Shown here: positions 45,801 to 56,844 of the stretch, piece by piece | Layout: each line of letters opens with the position of its first letter | Position numbering within the stretch: position 1 is the first letter of the stretch | Assembly: GCA_023375675.1 (NCBI GenBank) | Contig: JALQBC010000081.1 | Location: 1-64,000, forward strand | DNA: 64,000 nt | Source of the DNA: Cytospora piceicola | Lineage: Eukaryota > Ascomycota > Sordariomycetes > Diaporthales > Cytosporaceae | Direction: 5' to 3' | Made by a program: the position numbers and the translations under genes | Notes under the pieces: generated by a model | What the model saw: only the letters and a program-made list of their open reading frames with translations | The model's database searches: none | What the model was told of the DNA's origin: nothing

Positions 45801-47583
45801 GGTGATATGTATATATATCATTGGTGACGATTAATAAAAATGCTCTAATCAGTCAAATGTACATTGACTGACTGTGAAGGTCCTTAGAATTTGAAAGAGC
45901 TTTTCTTGATATATATGTAGAGCATTACAGGTAAGTTTTTACCAACCTCGGGGAGTCGGGATGTTCACATTTTGAGTGTATCATTGACGATCTGCCATAA
46001 TTATGTACCCAGACTACATGCTCATCTCGTCACTGCTGTATGATGAAGTATTGAGTGTTAGATCGTTTGTCAGATTATTTGAAATGTGTAGCAAGGAAGC
46101 CCAGCCCAGGCCAAAACGGTCTGGAGAGCAGCAATACTTTTCCGGCCAACGAGCAGTCGGGATAGATGAGACAGACATACATACGAGACACTTGGATGCA
46201 CTGATTCCCGACCCCCGAGAACCTTTAGCATAGGTATGTCTCAAGTCGATTAAGAAAGATCCCCACGTACGAGAGAGCCAGAAATCTGTCCCGGACCAGA
46301 GATACATTCTAGGATTATTCGATGTTGATTCTGGCTCAATTGATTGCAAAATGTCAAGATATCTCGCCTCAAGGCGCAGGTACACTACTATATACTTTGC
46401 GTCCGAGGAATATAGCGTATACATGCTGCCAGTATAGTATAGTAATCATGGAATACTTGGTCAGGTATGAAAACAGGCTCGTACGAGGCTTGTCTCACCC
46501 CGCAGAGTGTGTCTCACCCTGTCCACAGTGGCATCAAGCATCCCACAGTCTGTCTATCGACACCGCCACCTTGACCCACAACAGGTCTGATGATTGTGTC
46601 GAGCAAGCTTTCACATGTCAACTTGGTTTTGCAATGCTGATGGGTCAGTCTCCTCTGTGGAATCTACATGTGGATTCGGCAGGTCATGATATAACCACCT
46701 TTATCTTTCCAGGCTCTTTCAAATTGGGACAGCTGAGCTCTGATTTGGACGCGACGCACCTTTCAATGCATGTTCCTTTTTCTTTCGTATTTCTCCCTCT
46801 TCGTTTTGAGTGTCTAACCCGACCCACCAGGCGACCGGCCGAACAGCAGGAACCGGTTCGTCCGGGCGGGAGACTGCAGAAGCGGAAGCGGAAGCAGCAG
46901 CAGTAGTGGGTTGTTCGTCTGTCTGGTCGTCGTAATGGTATGTGAGACCGTGTAGTGTCATATAGCATAATCATGAAACTTCTTCCGAGGAAGATGTGTA
47001 ACTGTTCATGCACGATTACATTGCAGAACAGCTGTGGACACACCCGTTTGCGCCCCGTATGCCTGCCCAACATGCAACATGCACACTCCCGTCAGCTGCG
47101 AACTCTGGATCAGCAGACAGCAGCATATCGAAGCACCAGGGGAGGATTAGAGTAAGTGGATGACTACTGTTTACCGGTTAGTTCATGAGCAGTACACGCA
47201 CACACACATACAAACACACACACACACAGAGAGAGAGAGAGATATCAGCCCTTCAGCTCTGAGGTCAACTCTGGGGGTCCCTAATGTTGAATGTCTTCTT
47301 GATCCTGTGTGACGGGGCCTGCATGAATTCTCGAACCCGTTTGCACGTTCTTCTCTTCCTGTCGTATCGGCCGGTGTGCCCAACTTGAGGATGAATTAGT
47401 AATTGATATAGGGTCGTCGTTCCACCGCACGCTTCTCGAGATCCCAAAGAGATCGTCAGTAACATTGATGATGACATGCACTCCCTCTGCCCTTCAAGTC
47501 AACGGTGTTGGAGCCCTCATCTCTCCCTCCTTGTGTCGCTTCTCTAGATTCATCCATATCCCCTTTTCGCCAGCCCACCAGAC
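42878..47583. other. Long gene-poor stretch
   Basis: About 4.7 kb without a gene I can support firmly. Small items are a C run (43207-43216), (CCAG)n near 45049-45068, ACACACC units near 43955-43995, and a (CA)n(GA)n repeat at 47196-47241 shortly before the next gene. A weak minus-strand frame is listed separately. A + frame at 46322-46906 lacks convincing composition. Confidence 0.5.
44733..45035 (-). CDS. Doubtful small protein or gene relic, 100 aa
   Basis: From an ATG at 45035 (MLRTVPRSGFN) the frame reads IEALSTRQISQAVQFWSTFH and then WRLWVWHADAS, which looks like real helical protein sequence, before turning Ser/Lys-rich and stopping at 44733. It has no recognised family, intron or conserved context. 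It may be one exon of a larger, decayed gene. Confidence 0.25.
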   Translation of the reverse strand: MLRTVPRSGFNIQVQRIEALSTRQISQAVQFWSTFHPNKKNIERVTSWRLWVWHADASICRGASSPSPITKERTGKSHFRPHIMSSSRRKRNYSVETWFT

Positions 47584-49491
47584 ATGTGCCTCGACAACTC
47601 TGCTCTTGTAAGTGTGCCCGCCATCTCTCCATCTCCGTGTCTTGTTCATCCACTGGTCTCAACTCGTAACTAATATGACGCACATCTGTAGTCGGTATGC
47701 GGCAAGCCGCTCGAGCAGATCGTCGGCGGCGCTGGCCATGAGACGCGCGTCCCTTGGTGTCCCCAGGTCAACCGCACCATCTATCAGATGGCCGCCCACT
47801 TTCAACTTTCACCCTCCAATATCTTGACCAAGGTAGCCCTCCAGGAAGGGGGCGACGGCAGGGTGATCTCGGTCTTCTCGTACCTCTGCCGTCTCTTGAA
47901 GTGCGACTACCCCGACCATCCCCAGTTCAACAATGTCGTGCACCCCAAGCTCGTCGCCCACGTTAATGCCCTGCTCAAAGACTTGCACAAGAGGCATGTC
48001 ATAGTCATCTACAATCTCGAGGGCGGCTCGAAGAAGGCCGTCTACTGGCCTGAGTACACGAGGCGCTGGTCGGAGCCGACCTGGGATTGTGGTCTATACG
48101 GCGACACCGTGCCCGAGGAGATCCGAAGGACGCTGGCTCGCGTTTCTATAGGGGCTGAGGTGCCGGCTGTCGTCCTTGCCACATGCGAGGGTGCACCAAT
48201 ACCAGCTCAGCAACAACAGCAACACACAGCGCCTATCCTGAAGAGTCCAGTTCCAGCTCAACAGCCTGTGGAAGAACAGCCTGGAGCTTTTGGTGGCCCT
48301 GACCAGGCTCCGGGGATGGATATGGACATCGACATGAGAGACGATGCAGTAAGCTTTGCGACTCGACCATCGACATTTTGGACCGCATCAGACGACGAGG
48401 ACAGTCTTGCGAGTGAAGGCGGCTCATCGGATGGAGATAGCATGAGCATAGGCGGACACGACGACCCTTGGGATCACCATCTGGACTTGGACTTGGACTC
48501 GAATCGCTCCTTGCTACAAGAGCAGGCAGATATCGACCCAGGCATGCAGGCTCCCATCCCACGTCCACCATCTGAGTATCATCAGTATGACCATAATCAG
48601 CAGCAGCAACAGCAGCAACAGCAGCCGCCTCAGATGCAACAAGTCCCAGCTGGTTGGAGAGGCCCCCCACCTGTTGCCACCGCTGCTCCTCCTCCTTCGC
48701 ACCTCTGGTCCACCAATGCCCCGGAGATCCACGGCGAGCAACAGCTTCCTTCTGGACGTCGTGGAACCATGATACCGCCGCCACCACAACCGTCGCACCC
48801 CGGATTTCACTCTTTTTCCTTCCCGGACTTTAGCACTGCCGCCGGCCAGCCTGTTCCTCACCCTCCCAACATCAACGACAATGACAACAAGAACAACAAG
48901 TGTGCTTCTAAGAAGGCGCGTCGACGACTGGCACAACGCGAGACCATGGCGGCAATGAAACAGGAGATTTTTGATCTTCTTCAGCGGCAACGGCGGGAGC
49001 ATCAAGAAAATTCACAGCGGCGACAGCCACATGACCAAGCGTGGCCAGAGCACCACGGTCTTGGACCTGGGGATGGAGTAGGGGGGCCAGTGTTGCGGGT
49101 TACTCACGATCATAACAGCTGCGACTCCAGCGGCTACCATGGCCAAAACCACCGCTACCAGCTGCAGCCCGGCGTAGGTTTGTACCAGGGCCAATACCCC
49201 ATAGTCTCGAGGGACGATGGGGACTTAGGGGACAGGAGAGCGAGGCTGGAGGAGCAACTTGTGAGCATTGAACAGGAAGAAAGGCAGCGGGAGCAGCAGA
49301 GGACAATCAGGGACACCATCAGGCTGATGGAAGAAAGGCAGCGGGAGAGGAGGTTGAGGATGAAGCAGCCCAAACAAGAGTCGCCTCAAACAGGACAACC
49401 GAGACTCAGCCCATACCCCGTCCCATCTGCCAGAGCCGGTTTCGGACCAGGCCCAGGCCCAGGCTTGGGTGAACATGTGAGGTATCAGTAG
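47584..49491 (+). CDS. Winged-helix-like accessory protein with Q-rich and coiled-coil tail, 607 aa
   Basis: I deduce join(47584..47607, 47692..49491). The first exon is only 8 codons (MCLDNSAL). The intron has GTAAGT, GTAACTAATA and CTGTAG and joins in frame, which adds 32 residues before the next downstream Met. Residues 35-140 form a helical domain (SVFSYLCRLLKCDYPDHPQF, LLKDLHKRHVIVIYNLEGG) closing with a hairpin KKAVYWPEYTRRW, matching the domains at 34.8 and 53.3 kb. Then come Gln/Pro-rich disordered segments with several Gln runs, a basic patch (KKARRRLAQRE) and two coiled coils (about residues 400-430 and 515-570). The fold suggests a winged helix; a regulatory DNA-binding role is inference. 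Confidence 0.75.
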
Positions 49492-50639
49492 GAGATGTAA
49501 TGACGAGTCTTCGGGGATCATGTCATCGCTTGTCTGTTAGGATTGTACAGGTACAGATATTACCTTGCTGGACAGGCCGACTTACACATGTCCGTGATCT
49601 ATTTCACCGTCCGTAACCATACTAAAGTCCTTTTCGATCGCAGGGATATGCCAGCTCAAAGTAAACAACGTGACGGGCACACACACTTTGATCTCCGTCA
49701 TGGCAGCTCTGTGGGTGCAAGCTGCTCCCTCTATGTTTCTGGTCGTTATCAAATAGTGGCGGCTCTCCGATGTTGAGTGAGCGAGGCGACCACGAACCAT
49801 ATCACAACAAGGACGGGTCATCTGAAAAATCATGTAGAAGAGGTATATGATGTTGTATTCAAGTCTAGCTGGCCTCGCCCAGGCAAAGACCAGCAGACAC
49901 GTGCTAGTGACGAAGCGACACATAATCATTATCTTACCAGTGAAGTACCCAAGCCTCTGATTCCTCCTCTCGTTCCCGCCGTCTCGATATTCCTTGTGAC
50001 TACCATCGATGGCACTTGCACTTGGCCATATCACTGACGAAGAACTAGGACCCCAATTGTCGTCGGAGGTGCCCTCAGTACTGTTAGTCTCGATGGCAAG
50101 GCAATACATTATGCGCAGATGAACCAAAAAGGGTATAAGTAAAGTTACTAACTTTGAATAGGTAAAAGGTGATTTTGTTAGTTCAGGCGCCCGGGGTCAC
50201 ATGGTACTCCATTATGCAAAACAGAGGGTTCGCCCGTATGTATGTCCATAGTCCATGCAACTTTGGCTGACATTAATGCGAGAGATGTTGTAAGGCCGGT
50301 GTGATATTCTCTCACTTATCTCGGATGATTTTGTTAGACTAGATCCGGGGCCTTTGGGAATCAGCAAGTCAAGTTCAAAGACAATATCTCCCACCCAGCG
50401 AGGGTCGGCTGTGATTACCGGCACATAGGTACAGGCCCAACTTGAGAACTTGAGGACTTATGATGGCTGTTATGTCTTGGACGCGATAATGACCATCACT
50501 TTACTGCTGAAAATGAAGAGCGACCGGCGCCTATCGAATGTTGTTTTCGACTTGCAGGAAACACCATAACACAGATACACATTCTCGACATACTTTTAAC
50601 AAACCAAGAAGTAGCTGGGGCTTCACAGATTGACCAAGA
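49492..50639. other. Convergent intergenic stretch
   Basis: About 1.15 kb between the 3' ends of a + gene and a - gene. No supportable gene, repeat or RNA was seen. Confidence 0.55.
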
Positions 50640-52148
50640 CTACGCTGGCTCAGCAAAGCCTGCGTTTCGCAGATCATTGGCAAGACCTGATATGACCTGC
50701 ACTATACCCCCTTCCGAGTTTTGCAAACACCAACTCCATACATCAGTACGCGATATCTCTTTCCGAATCAGTTTGGGCAACCCTGCTTGTGTTCCCAGCT
50801 GCATGGATGTCTTGTACGCAATTTCACACCGCTGGAGGACTCGAGTCCTGAGTTCGGCACAGATATTTTGCGTGGTGGCCACCGCGTCGTTATATGCCCC
50901 CGAAGCGGCACCTTCGAGGAAATGTGGGTGGTACTGCTGCTGCCGGTGTACAGGGCCGTCGTCTTGGGCATAATCGTAGTCCTCCATGTTGTCGTCGACC
51001 GAGTCCGTACCAAGCCACTCCTCCTCCAGCAGCTTATAGTGGTCACTTGCCTTGCCGCCGCCGAGAGCCTCGACCAGCAAGCAGATGTGTACCATGTCCC
51101 TGTCCAGAGCCTCTATGAGAAGTGTGGCCACCTCAGCCAGCTGGTCTCTCATTTTTAAGGCATCGACAGAAGCGGCTCGTGTATCTCGCTGGATAGCCTC
51201 GTGATGCTGGTGACCGGCGTCGCAGCAGCTGGCGATGCGCATGTGCCGGAGTAGCGGCTCGATGTGCAGGACCACCCAGACCCGGACCTTGGTCACCAGC
51301 CATCTTCTGGGTGACGATAACAACAGCAGCAGGGTGATAAAGCTGTCGCCGTTGTTGTTCCTGTCTTCGTCCCAGGGGGCCACTTGCGTCCCGAGAAGAT
51401 GTTGATGAGGGTGTGAGAATGTAAGCAGCGGGTGGACCCCGGCCGCCATGCTCCTGGCATACGCACGCTGGACCTCGAGCTCGTCACAGAGCCTTCGCAA
51501 GGCAGAGACGTTGTGACTGGCCTCTACCTCGAGGTCATGAAGCTCGGCGAGGTGTGCAAGAGCACTCTGCACGTGCTCTGGGCTCGGGAGGCAAGAGCCG
51601 CTCGTCCTCGGTACGCCGGTGAGACGGTCGTCCTGTAGTTGGTAGCCCAGTGCGGCCATGCGGCAGCGCATGCCATCCGTGTCGATCTGGGGGAGCAGCG
51701 CAGTAACCCTGAAGGCTGCGGCTCCCTCGTCGTTTTGGTGTGAACTGTCGCCTGTGATATAGGGAAAGGGGCAGAGCCAGGGCTGGGCCTGCCAAAGCAC
51801 GGCAGCAATGATGACGAGGGGTTGAAGGAGTAGAGCCCACAGGATCAAGTTGCAGAGACGTGCCCACGTGTTCATGCTGCGCTGCTGGCCTTTGGGGTTG
51901 TTTCTGGATGTACCCTTTTGGATCTCGCTCCTTCTCTTCCTCCTCACCCACTGGGCTGGTGGTCCATTGCTCTGGTCCGTGGCGGCACCGGTGTTGGTGT
52001 CGATGTTGTTCTTTGTACTTGGAACATTGATACGGATCGACTTTCCACTCCACCTGGAAAAGTCCCCATCTCTCTCCTTCCATTTCTCATCTGCATCAGG
52101 ATCTGCTGTTGGTCCGTCTCCGTGGTCGTTGTCGTCGCGCCCGGACAT
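50640..52148 (-). CDS. Single-pass membrane protein with helical C-terminal part, 502 aa
   Basis: Single exon, ATG at 52148 (MSGRDDNDHG). An acidic, then basic N-terminus of about 95 residues carries VRRKRRSEI. It is followed by a membrane helix at residues 98-119 (LCNLILWALLLQPLVIIAA). The remainder is largely helical: HLAELHDLEVEASHNVSALR, LRRLCDELEVQRAYARSM and MRDQLAEVATLLIEALDRD. A second hydrophobic patch (FITLLLLLSS, VRVWVVLHIEPLL) lies near residues 270-300 and could be another membrane-associated helix. A Gln run and acidic linker lie near 400. Layout parallels the + gene at 54694-56844. Family unknown. Confidence 0.65.
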   Translation of the reverse strand: MSGRDDNDHGDGPTADPDADEKWKERDGDFSRWSGKSIRINVPSTKNNIDTNTGAATDQSNGPPAQWVRRKRRSEIQKGTSRNNPKGQQRSMNTWARLCNLILWALLLQPLVIIAAVLWQAQPWLCPFPYITGDSSHQNDEGAAAFRVTALLPQIDTDGMRCRMAALGYQLQDDRLTGVPRTSGSCLPSPEHVQSALAHLAELHDLEVEASHNVSALRRLCDELEVQRAYARSMAAGVHPLLTFSHPHQHLLGTQVAPWDEDRNNNGDSFITLLLLLSSPRRWLVTKVRVWVVLHIEPLLRHMRIASCCDAGHQHHEAIQRDTRAASVDALKMRDQLAEVATLLIEALDRDMVHICLLVEALGGGKASDHYKLLEEEWLGTDSVDDNMEDYDYAQDDGPVHRQQQYHPHFLEGAASGAYNDAVATTQNICAELRTRVLQRCEIAYKTSMQLGTQAGLPKLIRKEISRTDVWSWCLQNSEGGIVQVISGLANDLRNAGFAEPA

Positions 52149-53337
52149 TTTTCTTTCTCAAAGGTCGCTCGGTATTCAAATGATGATGACTTGAATAATA
52201 TGCATCAATCGATCACTTAATATGGGTATCAAATTACAAAGGTTGAGGACGTGCACATATGAGAGAGGAATTGGCAGACGCTTTACGTGAAATGAAAGCT
52301 CTGTGAACACAAGGTTCTGTGAGCCAAAAACTCCGCACAAGATGGAGGATCTCGCTCTGAGAGGCCTTCCGAGATGTCATGATTATATCATTGGTTTTTT
52401 CCATGGTTCGTGCGTGAAGATGGGAATGCTGATGTGTTGGGAAAGTTGGCTGTTGTGAGAAACAATTCTGCAAGTATCCGTAACCGGCTGAGCTCTAGCC
52501 AGATAGCTGCAGCCTACTCTGCAGAATAACTGCGGGATAATTGCAGGATAACTGCATGGTGGATGCATGGTGATCAAATGATACATCATTAACTACAACA
52601 CCGTAGTTCAAGGGCAGAGTGAGCGCCCCACCGGTTCTTTGACCCAACTCGCAGGCTTCTCAACTCGCAGTATACAGTATCAATCAAAACCCCACGGCCA
52701 AATATCACCAATGTAGGTTCTATTAGCTCAGGGCTTTTGTTAATAGCAGGCAGAGAGAGAGAGAGAGAGATTTGGTTTCGTAACAAGTAAAGAGAGAGCA
52801 ACAGTTTCTAGGGCACGCTGCATCTGTTTTCATGTGGCGCTTGCTCACAATCACAATATCCGATTGGGTGTGAGAACGGAGACACCATTTGCGCATGTTT
52901 TCTACATCTATCAAACCAAACAGGTCGGCTGTATTGCTTGAGGAAACACTTGTCTTGTTTCTAGACTGCAATGATAGCATAGTTACATGCCACAGGTGGT
53001 GTGGTTCTCCGGGCTACAGTGTACTGGCTGTTGATCAACTATTAATTATATAACATTTCTGTCACCCACAATGAATGAATATAATATAATTCATGATCGA
53101 TTAACCATCGCAACCGCTAGTGTGAACGATACGACACGACCGACTCCATACGACACGCGTACCCTGACTGCCAGGCAGATTTCAAGACCTGCAATGTGCT
53201 TGGATAATACTAAGAACGTGAGTGAGCAACACGAACTACCCTGAGAAGTTGCAAGACACCAAATTCCAAGATGGATTACTGAGAAACATGAAAACATGGA
53301 AGGATATGTATGAGTGCTGACAGAAACAAAACCAAAC
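52149..53337. other. Divergent intergenic stretch
   Basis: About 1.2 kb without a supportable gene. A (GA)n run lies at 52752-52771 and TAATTATATAAC near 53043. It probably holds the promoters of both neighbours. Confidence 0.5.
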
Positions 53338-53745
53338 ATGAAGCGCGTCTGCGGTCGCTCTCCGCCAATGACGCCCAATACTGGCCTCCTCCAGGTCTGT
53401 TACCAGACAGCCTTCACTGTGCTCGAGTTTCTCATCGAGAACAACATCACGCCCTCAAATGTCGACGCTCGCCTCTGGAACGACACCGCCGTCTTTGGGC
53501 GCCTGCTCGTCGCCACCAGGCTCCACGCGGCCTATGCGGCCGAGATCGACCAGCACGGGACTGAGTCGCTGTTCGCGAGAGCCGTTGTGGAACTGGTCAT
53601 CAGCCGCCTGCGCTGGGCTACGAAGCAGCGCGGACCGCATGGAGAGAGGCTGCTCTGGGAGGGTCAGGATGGTTGTTGGCAATGGGAGGCTGCTGCCCGT
53701 GGAAATTATGCCGTAGCTTTTCGATGGTTCTGTCGGGGTGTCTAA
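53338..53745 (+). CDS. Winged-helix-like accessory protein, short member, 135 aa
   Basis: Start ATG at 53338 (MKRVCGRSPP); an upstream ATG at 53310 is in another frame. The protein is little more than one domain: helices (YQTAFTVLEFLIENNITPSN, FGRLLVATRLHAAYAAEI, ARAVVELVISRLRWATKQR) followed by a hairpin HGERLLWEGQDGCWQWE. The order of helices, an I-x-PSN segment and the closing LW/YW hairpin match parts of the genes at 34.8 and 47.6 kb. As a lone domain it could act as a competitor or adaptor of the longer members (speculation). No intron is needed. Confidence 0.6.
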   Translation: MKRVCGRSPPMTPNTGLLQVCYQTAFTVLEFLIENNITPSNVDARLWNDTAVFGRLLVATRLHAAYAAEIDQHGTESLFARAVVELVISRLRWATKQRGPHGERLLWEGQDGCWQWEAAARGNYAVAFRWFCRGV

Positions 53746-54693
53746 AAGATTGGGGGGGAGAGCAGGGGAGGGTTCATGTGTCTATTTGTGTGCCTAGGTG
53801 GTAAGAAGGGGTTGGAAATTGATATGGGATGTCTACAAGATCAATCTGACCAGTCTCAAGAGGAGTTTTCCTGCATAACTGGCTGACTGCATGATCAAGT
53901 GGTTTAGGCCTGATGAAATCCGGTGTTATCCCTTTGTGTGTTGATAACATGCGAGCATATAAGACAGAGACTGATGTTGAGTGATTATATTTTATCAATA
54001 AATGGTCAATTACCGCGACCGAGCGTTTGGCAGCAGGAGACGCGAGGTGGTTTGTGTGCGAAGCGAGTATGCCGATCAACCCAAGGAATGAAACGAACTT
54101 GGGCGATTTCACTTCCAAGATGAAAGGAGTTGTGCTAATTCATTTGGGACTTTTCTCGTTCCGGAGCGGGTGTCCGCATAACACTGAGATAGACCGCGCG
54201 TTTGCGGTATCCCCCTCTTGTTCCTTTGTTGTTCAGCATCTTTCCACATCACGACCCACACCCGCGGTAATCAAAGACTTGTTTATCTTCACGTCAACAT
54301 GAAGACACAAGAAAACGCATATTAAGAAGTGGGACGTGACTGCTAACGAAGAGTGTATAATCAGCAATGATTACATAAATCACACCCAACCTCAGAGCCA
54401 GGTCAGTCAGTCAGTTGTCCATTATGATGATAGGCCCCGTCTACACATCCACCTTATACAAGTTCCGTCTGTCCGTCTTCCTAATCTAGTCAGGACCTAT
54501 CAATCGAACACTCGACCGAGTGAACAGACGAACGAAAGAACGAACTGCTCTATGTGCCATGCTCAAAGCAGCTTCGAGTTGAACAACATTCCATTCAGTA
54601 GCTGGACACACAAAGCTGTGGTCGCTTTTTCGATCAGGGCGTGGGCCCATGGTCAGTGTGTCAGCGTGAGAGCGAGCGGATTGGACCTGATGC
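53746..54693. other. Intergenic stretch
   Basis: About 950 bases between two + genes, without a supportable gene. GTCAGTCAGTCAG and GAACAGACGAACGAAAGAACGAAC short repeats occur near 54404 and 54522. Confidence 0.5.
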
Positions 54694-56844
54694 ATGATGC
54701 GGTTCGGATTTCAGGTTGAGATAGTCCCAGGCGGCTGGGGCAGCGGCTGGGGCAAGATCTGCCGGGTCGTCATCGTCTTCCTGCTTATATGTCTCAATGT
54801 CTGGCTGGTCTGGCTGAATGTGAAGAAGCACCTACGGGACCCGGATCTGGACTCCTCGCCCTCGAGTGAGCCGAGTCCTCCTTCTACTTCAGGACCAGGA
54901 ACGGGGGAAATGCCACCCGTTTCGAACCACAGCAGCCCTGTATATTCCACAGGACCCCACGTCCCTCCTCTCTTCTATGAACGGTATCCGCTCTCGGACC
55001 GCCTCGATTCCTTGTTTCAAAAGTATGCAGATGTGGTTCATTGTGCCAACTTCGTTCTTCAGTCCGATCTTCAGCTCGGCCGCCTGCTCCCTGCGCAGGG
55101 GGGCAACAAGCGCACGTTTCAGAGCGGCGGCCGTGAAAATAGGAAGGAGGAGAACGTGTACGAGTACTCGACAGAGTGGAGCCCACTGTACAACGGCAGC
55201 TTGCTGGATTGGGCTAACGAGCTTCTCGGTGTGCTGTATGATCCTATCGCGGCGCGTATCGAACGGTATGAGCGGGCGAGCGCGCGCAGCGACTTCTTGC
55301 GGTGTCACTGGGACGAGCTGCCGCATGCTCTGACCTACCTCGAGTCCTCCTACTACGAGTCCTCCCAGTCTTCGCCCTACTCCCTATTCGCGAGGCAGCT
55401 TCGGGACGAGTGGGAACGCATCCATGACCCTGGCCGCAACACGGAGAGCCTCGCAGTTCCGGGCATGGAGATGATACAGGACAGGTTCAGAGCAGCCTGG
55501 AAGGCGATGGTGATGGCCTCCATCGCATCGAGGAGCTTTCAGGAGGAGACGTATTCCATACCCTTCCACGAGAGTAATAAGCTACGGCCAGTGGCTCGTG
55601 CCGTGTACCATGCGTGGTGGTACGAGGGAGACTGGGATTCGACCAGTACACCGCTGCTGCTTGACGGGTCAGGTCAGACGATAATAGACCCGAGCGAAGA
55701 GAACGACGGTAGCAGGGCATGGACACGGGCTTGGACATGGCCTTGGACCCGGACCTGGCCCTGGCCTGGACACAGGACTCGGCCTGGTGGCGGAAAAGAC
55801 GCAGAAGGGGGGGAAAGGTACAGATCTACAACAACAACAGCAACAACAACAACAAAACCAAAAACAACACCCTCCTCTTTCATCCGGTCCAAGGATAACA
55901 ACACGACAGCCCATGAAGAGAGGGGGGGAGGTAGACAGGAACAAAGCCAACAACAACAACAACAACAACAACAAGAAGAGGAACAACAGAAGAAGCGTCG
56001 CAGGTTCACAAAATTCCAACATCAAATGTACGGGTGGGCAAATCCACCGTTCAAAAAGAATACCACTCGCATGTGGGATGCATGGGCGGTCAACCTAACA
56101 TTAACCTTCGTCTTACACCCTGAGTTAGACGAACTGGCGTGGCTGGCCACTAGCGGAGAGCAGCTTGCGCAGAGCCTGCAGGTGGCCGATGATGCGCTTC
56201 TTCGGTTTGAGGAGGCCGTGTCTGTATGGTCTGGCTCGGAGCATGTGCTGAACGCAACGACAGTAGCGCAACAGCAGCAACAGCAGCAACAGCAGCGGGG
56301 AGAAGGAACATACTGTGCTTCACGGTGGGCCGAGTCATCGTGGTGGCGTCGCGTCTTCTTCCCCTGGGCCGCAAGCGACCCCAACAACACGGCGCAAGAA
56401 TGTTATGGTCCACCACTGCCGGCTTACGACCCCTCCAGGATGCGGCAGAACTGGGATGAGCTGGGCAAGGTCAGGGTCTATCTCAGGCACGCCGCCTTAC
56501 TGGTCAAGCAGGCGGCGGATCTTGCGTGGGAGGCATCACGCGAGCGCCAGGCACTGCAGCACGAGTTGAGGCTCCTGGTGGAGGGTCGCATGATCACAGA
56601 CCTTAGAGACAGTAGTAGCGAGACTCTGTCGACGGCGAGGAACGTGGCAGCCCATAAACCTATCACTACTACTACTACTACTACCACCACCACCTGCTAC
56701 TCGCTCGGGGACCTGATGAGTCTGGCCGATGATATGATCATGGTACAGTGGAAGTTGCATTTATGGGGCAAGCAAATGATGACTCAAAAGGAGGTCCTAG
56801 AAGAGGAATTTGCTCGACGATCAAGCTATGAGGAAGACGTGTAG
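54694..56844 (+). CDS. Large single-pass membrane protein, 716 aa
   Basis: Single exon. The start at 54694 (MMRFGFQVEI) precedes a membrane helix at residues 22-43 (ICRVVIVFLLICLNVWLVWL) that ends in KKHLRD. The lysines after the helix suggest that the long C-terminal part faces the cytoplasm. A Pro/Ser linker leads to a helical region (LDSLFQKYADVVHCANFVLQ, LLDWANELLGVLYDPIAARI). Then come a Trp-Pro-Trp repeat (AWTWPWTRTWPWP, about 348-360), Thr- and Gln-rich stretches with a KKRRR cluster, and a second helical region (LATSGEQLAQSLQVADDALL, LRHAALLVKQAADLAWEAS). Several NxT/S sites are present but need not be used. Layout is similar to 50640-52148. Family unknown. Confidence 0.7.
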   Translation: MMRFGFQVEIVPGGWGSGWGKICRVVIVFLLICLNVWLVWLNVKKHLRDPDLDSSPSSEPSPPSTSGPGTGEMPPVSNHSSPVYSTGPHVPPLFYERYPLSDRLDSLFQKYADVVHCANFVLQSDLQLGRLLPAQGGNKRTFQSGGRENRKEENVYEYSTEWSPLYNGSLLDWANELLGVLYDPIAARIERYERASARSDFLRCHWDELPHALTYLESSYYESSQSSPYSLFARQLRDEWERIHDPGRNTESLAVPGMEMIQDRFRAAWKAMVMASIASRSFQEETYSIPFHESNKLRPVARAVYHAWWYEGDWDSTSTPLLLDGSGQTIIDPSEENDGSRAWTRAWTWPWTRTWPWPGHRTRPGGGKDAEGGERYRSTTTTATTTTKPKTTPSSFIRSKDNNTTAHEERGGGRQEQSQQQQQQQQQEEEQQKKRRRFTKFQHQMYGWANPPFKKNTTRMWDAWAVNLTLTFVLHPELDELAWLATSGEQLAQSLQVADDALLRFEEAVSVWSGSEHVLNATTVAQQQQQQQQQRGEGTYCASRWAESSWWRRVFFPWAASDPNNTAQECYGPPLPAYDPSRMRQNWDELGKVRVYLRHAALLVKQAADLAWEASRERQALQHELRLLVEGRMITDLRDSSSETLSTARNVAAHKPITTTTTTTTTTCYSLGDLMSLADDMIMVQWKLHLWGKQMMTQKEVLEEEFARRSSYEEDV

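Noticed and set aside
46322..46906. 194-codon + frame
   Set aside because: Hydrophobicity and codon use look random, no homologous motif, no intron signals; kept only as intergenic.
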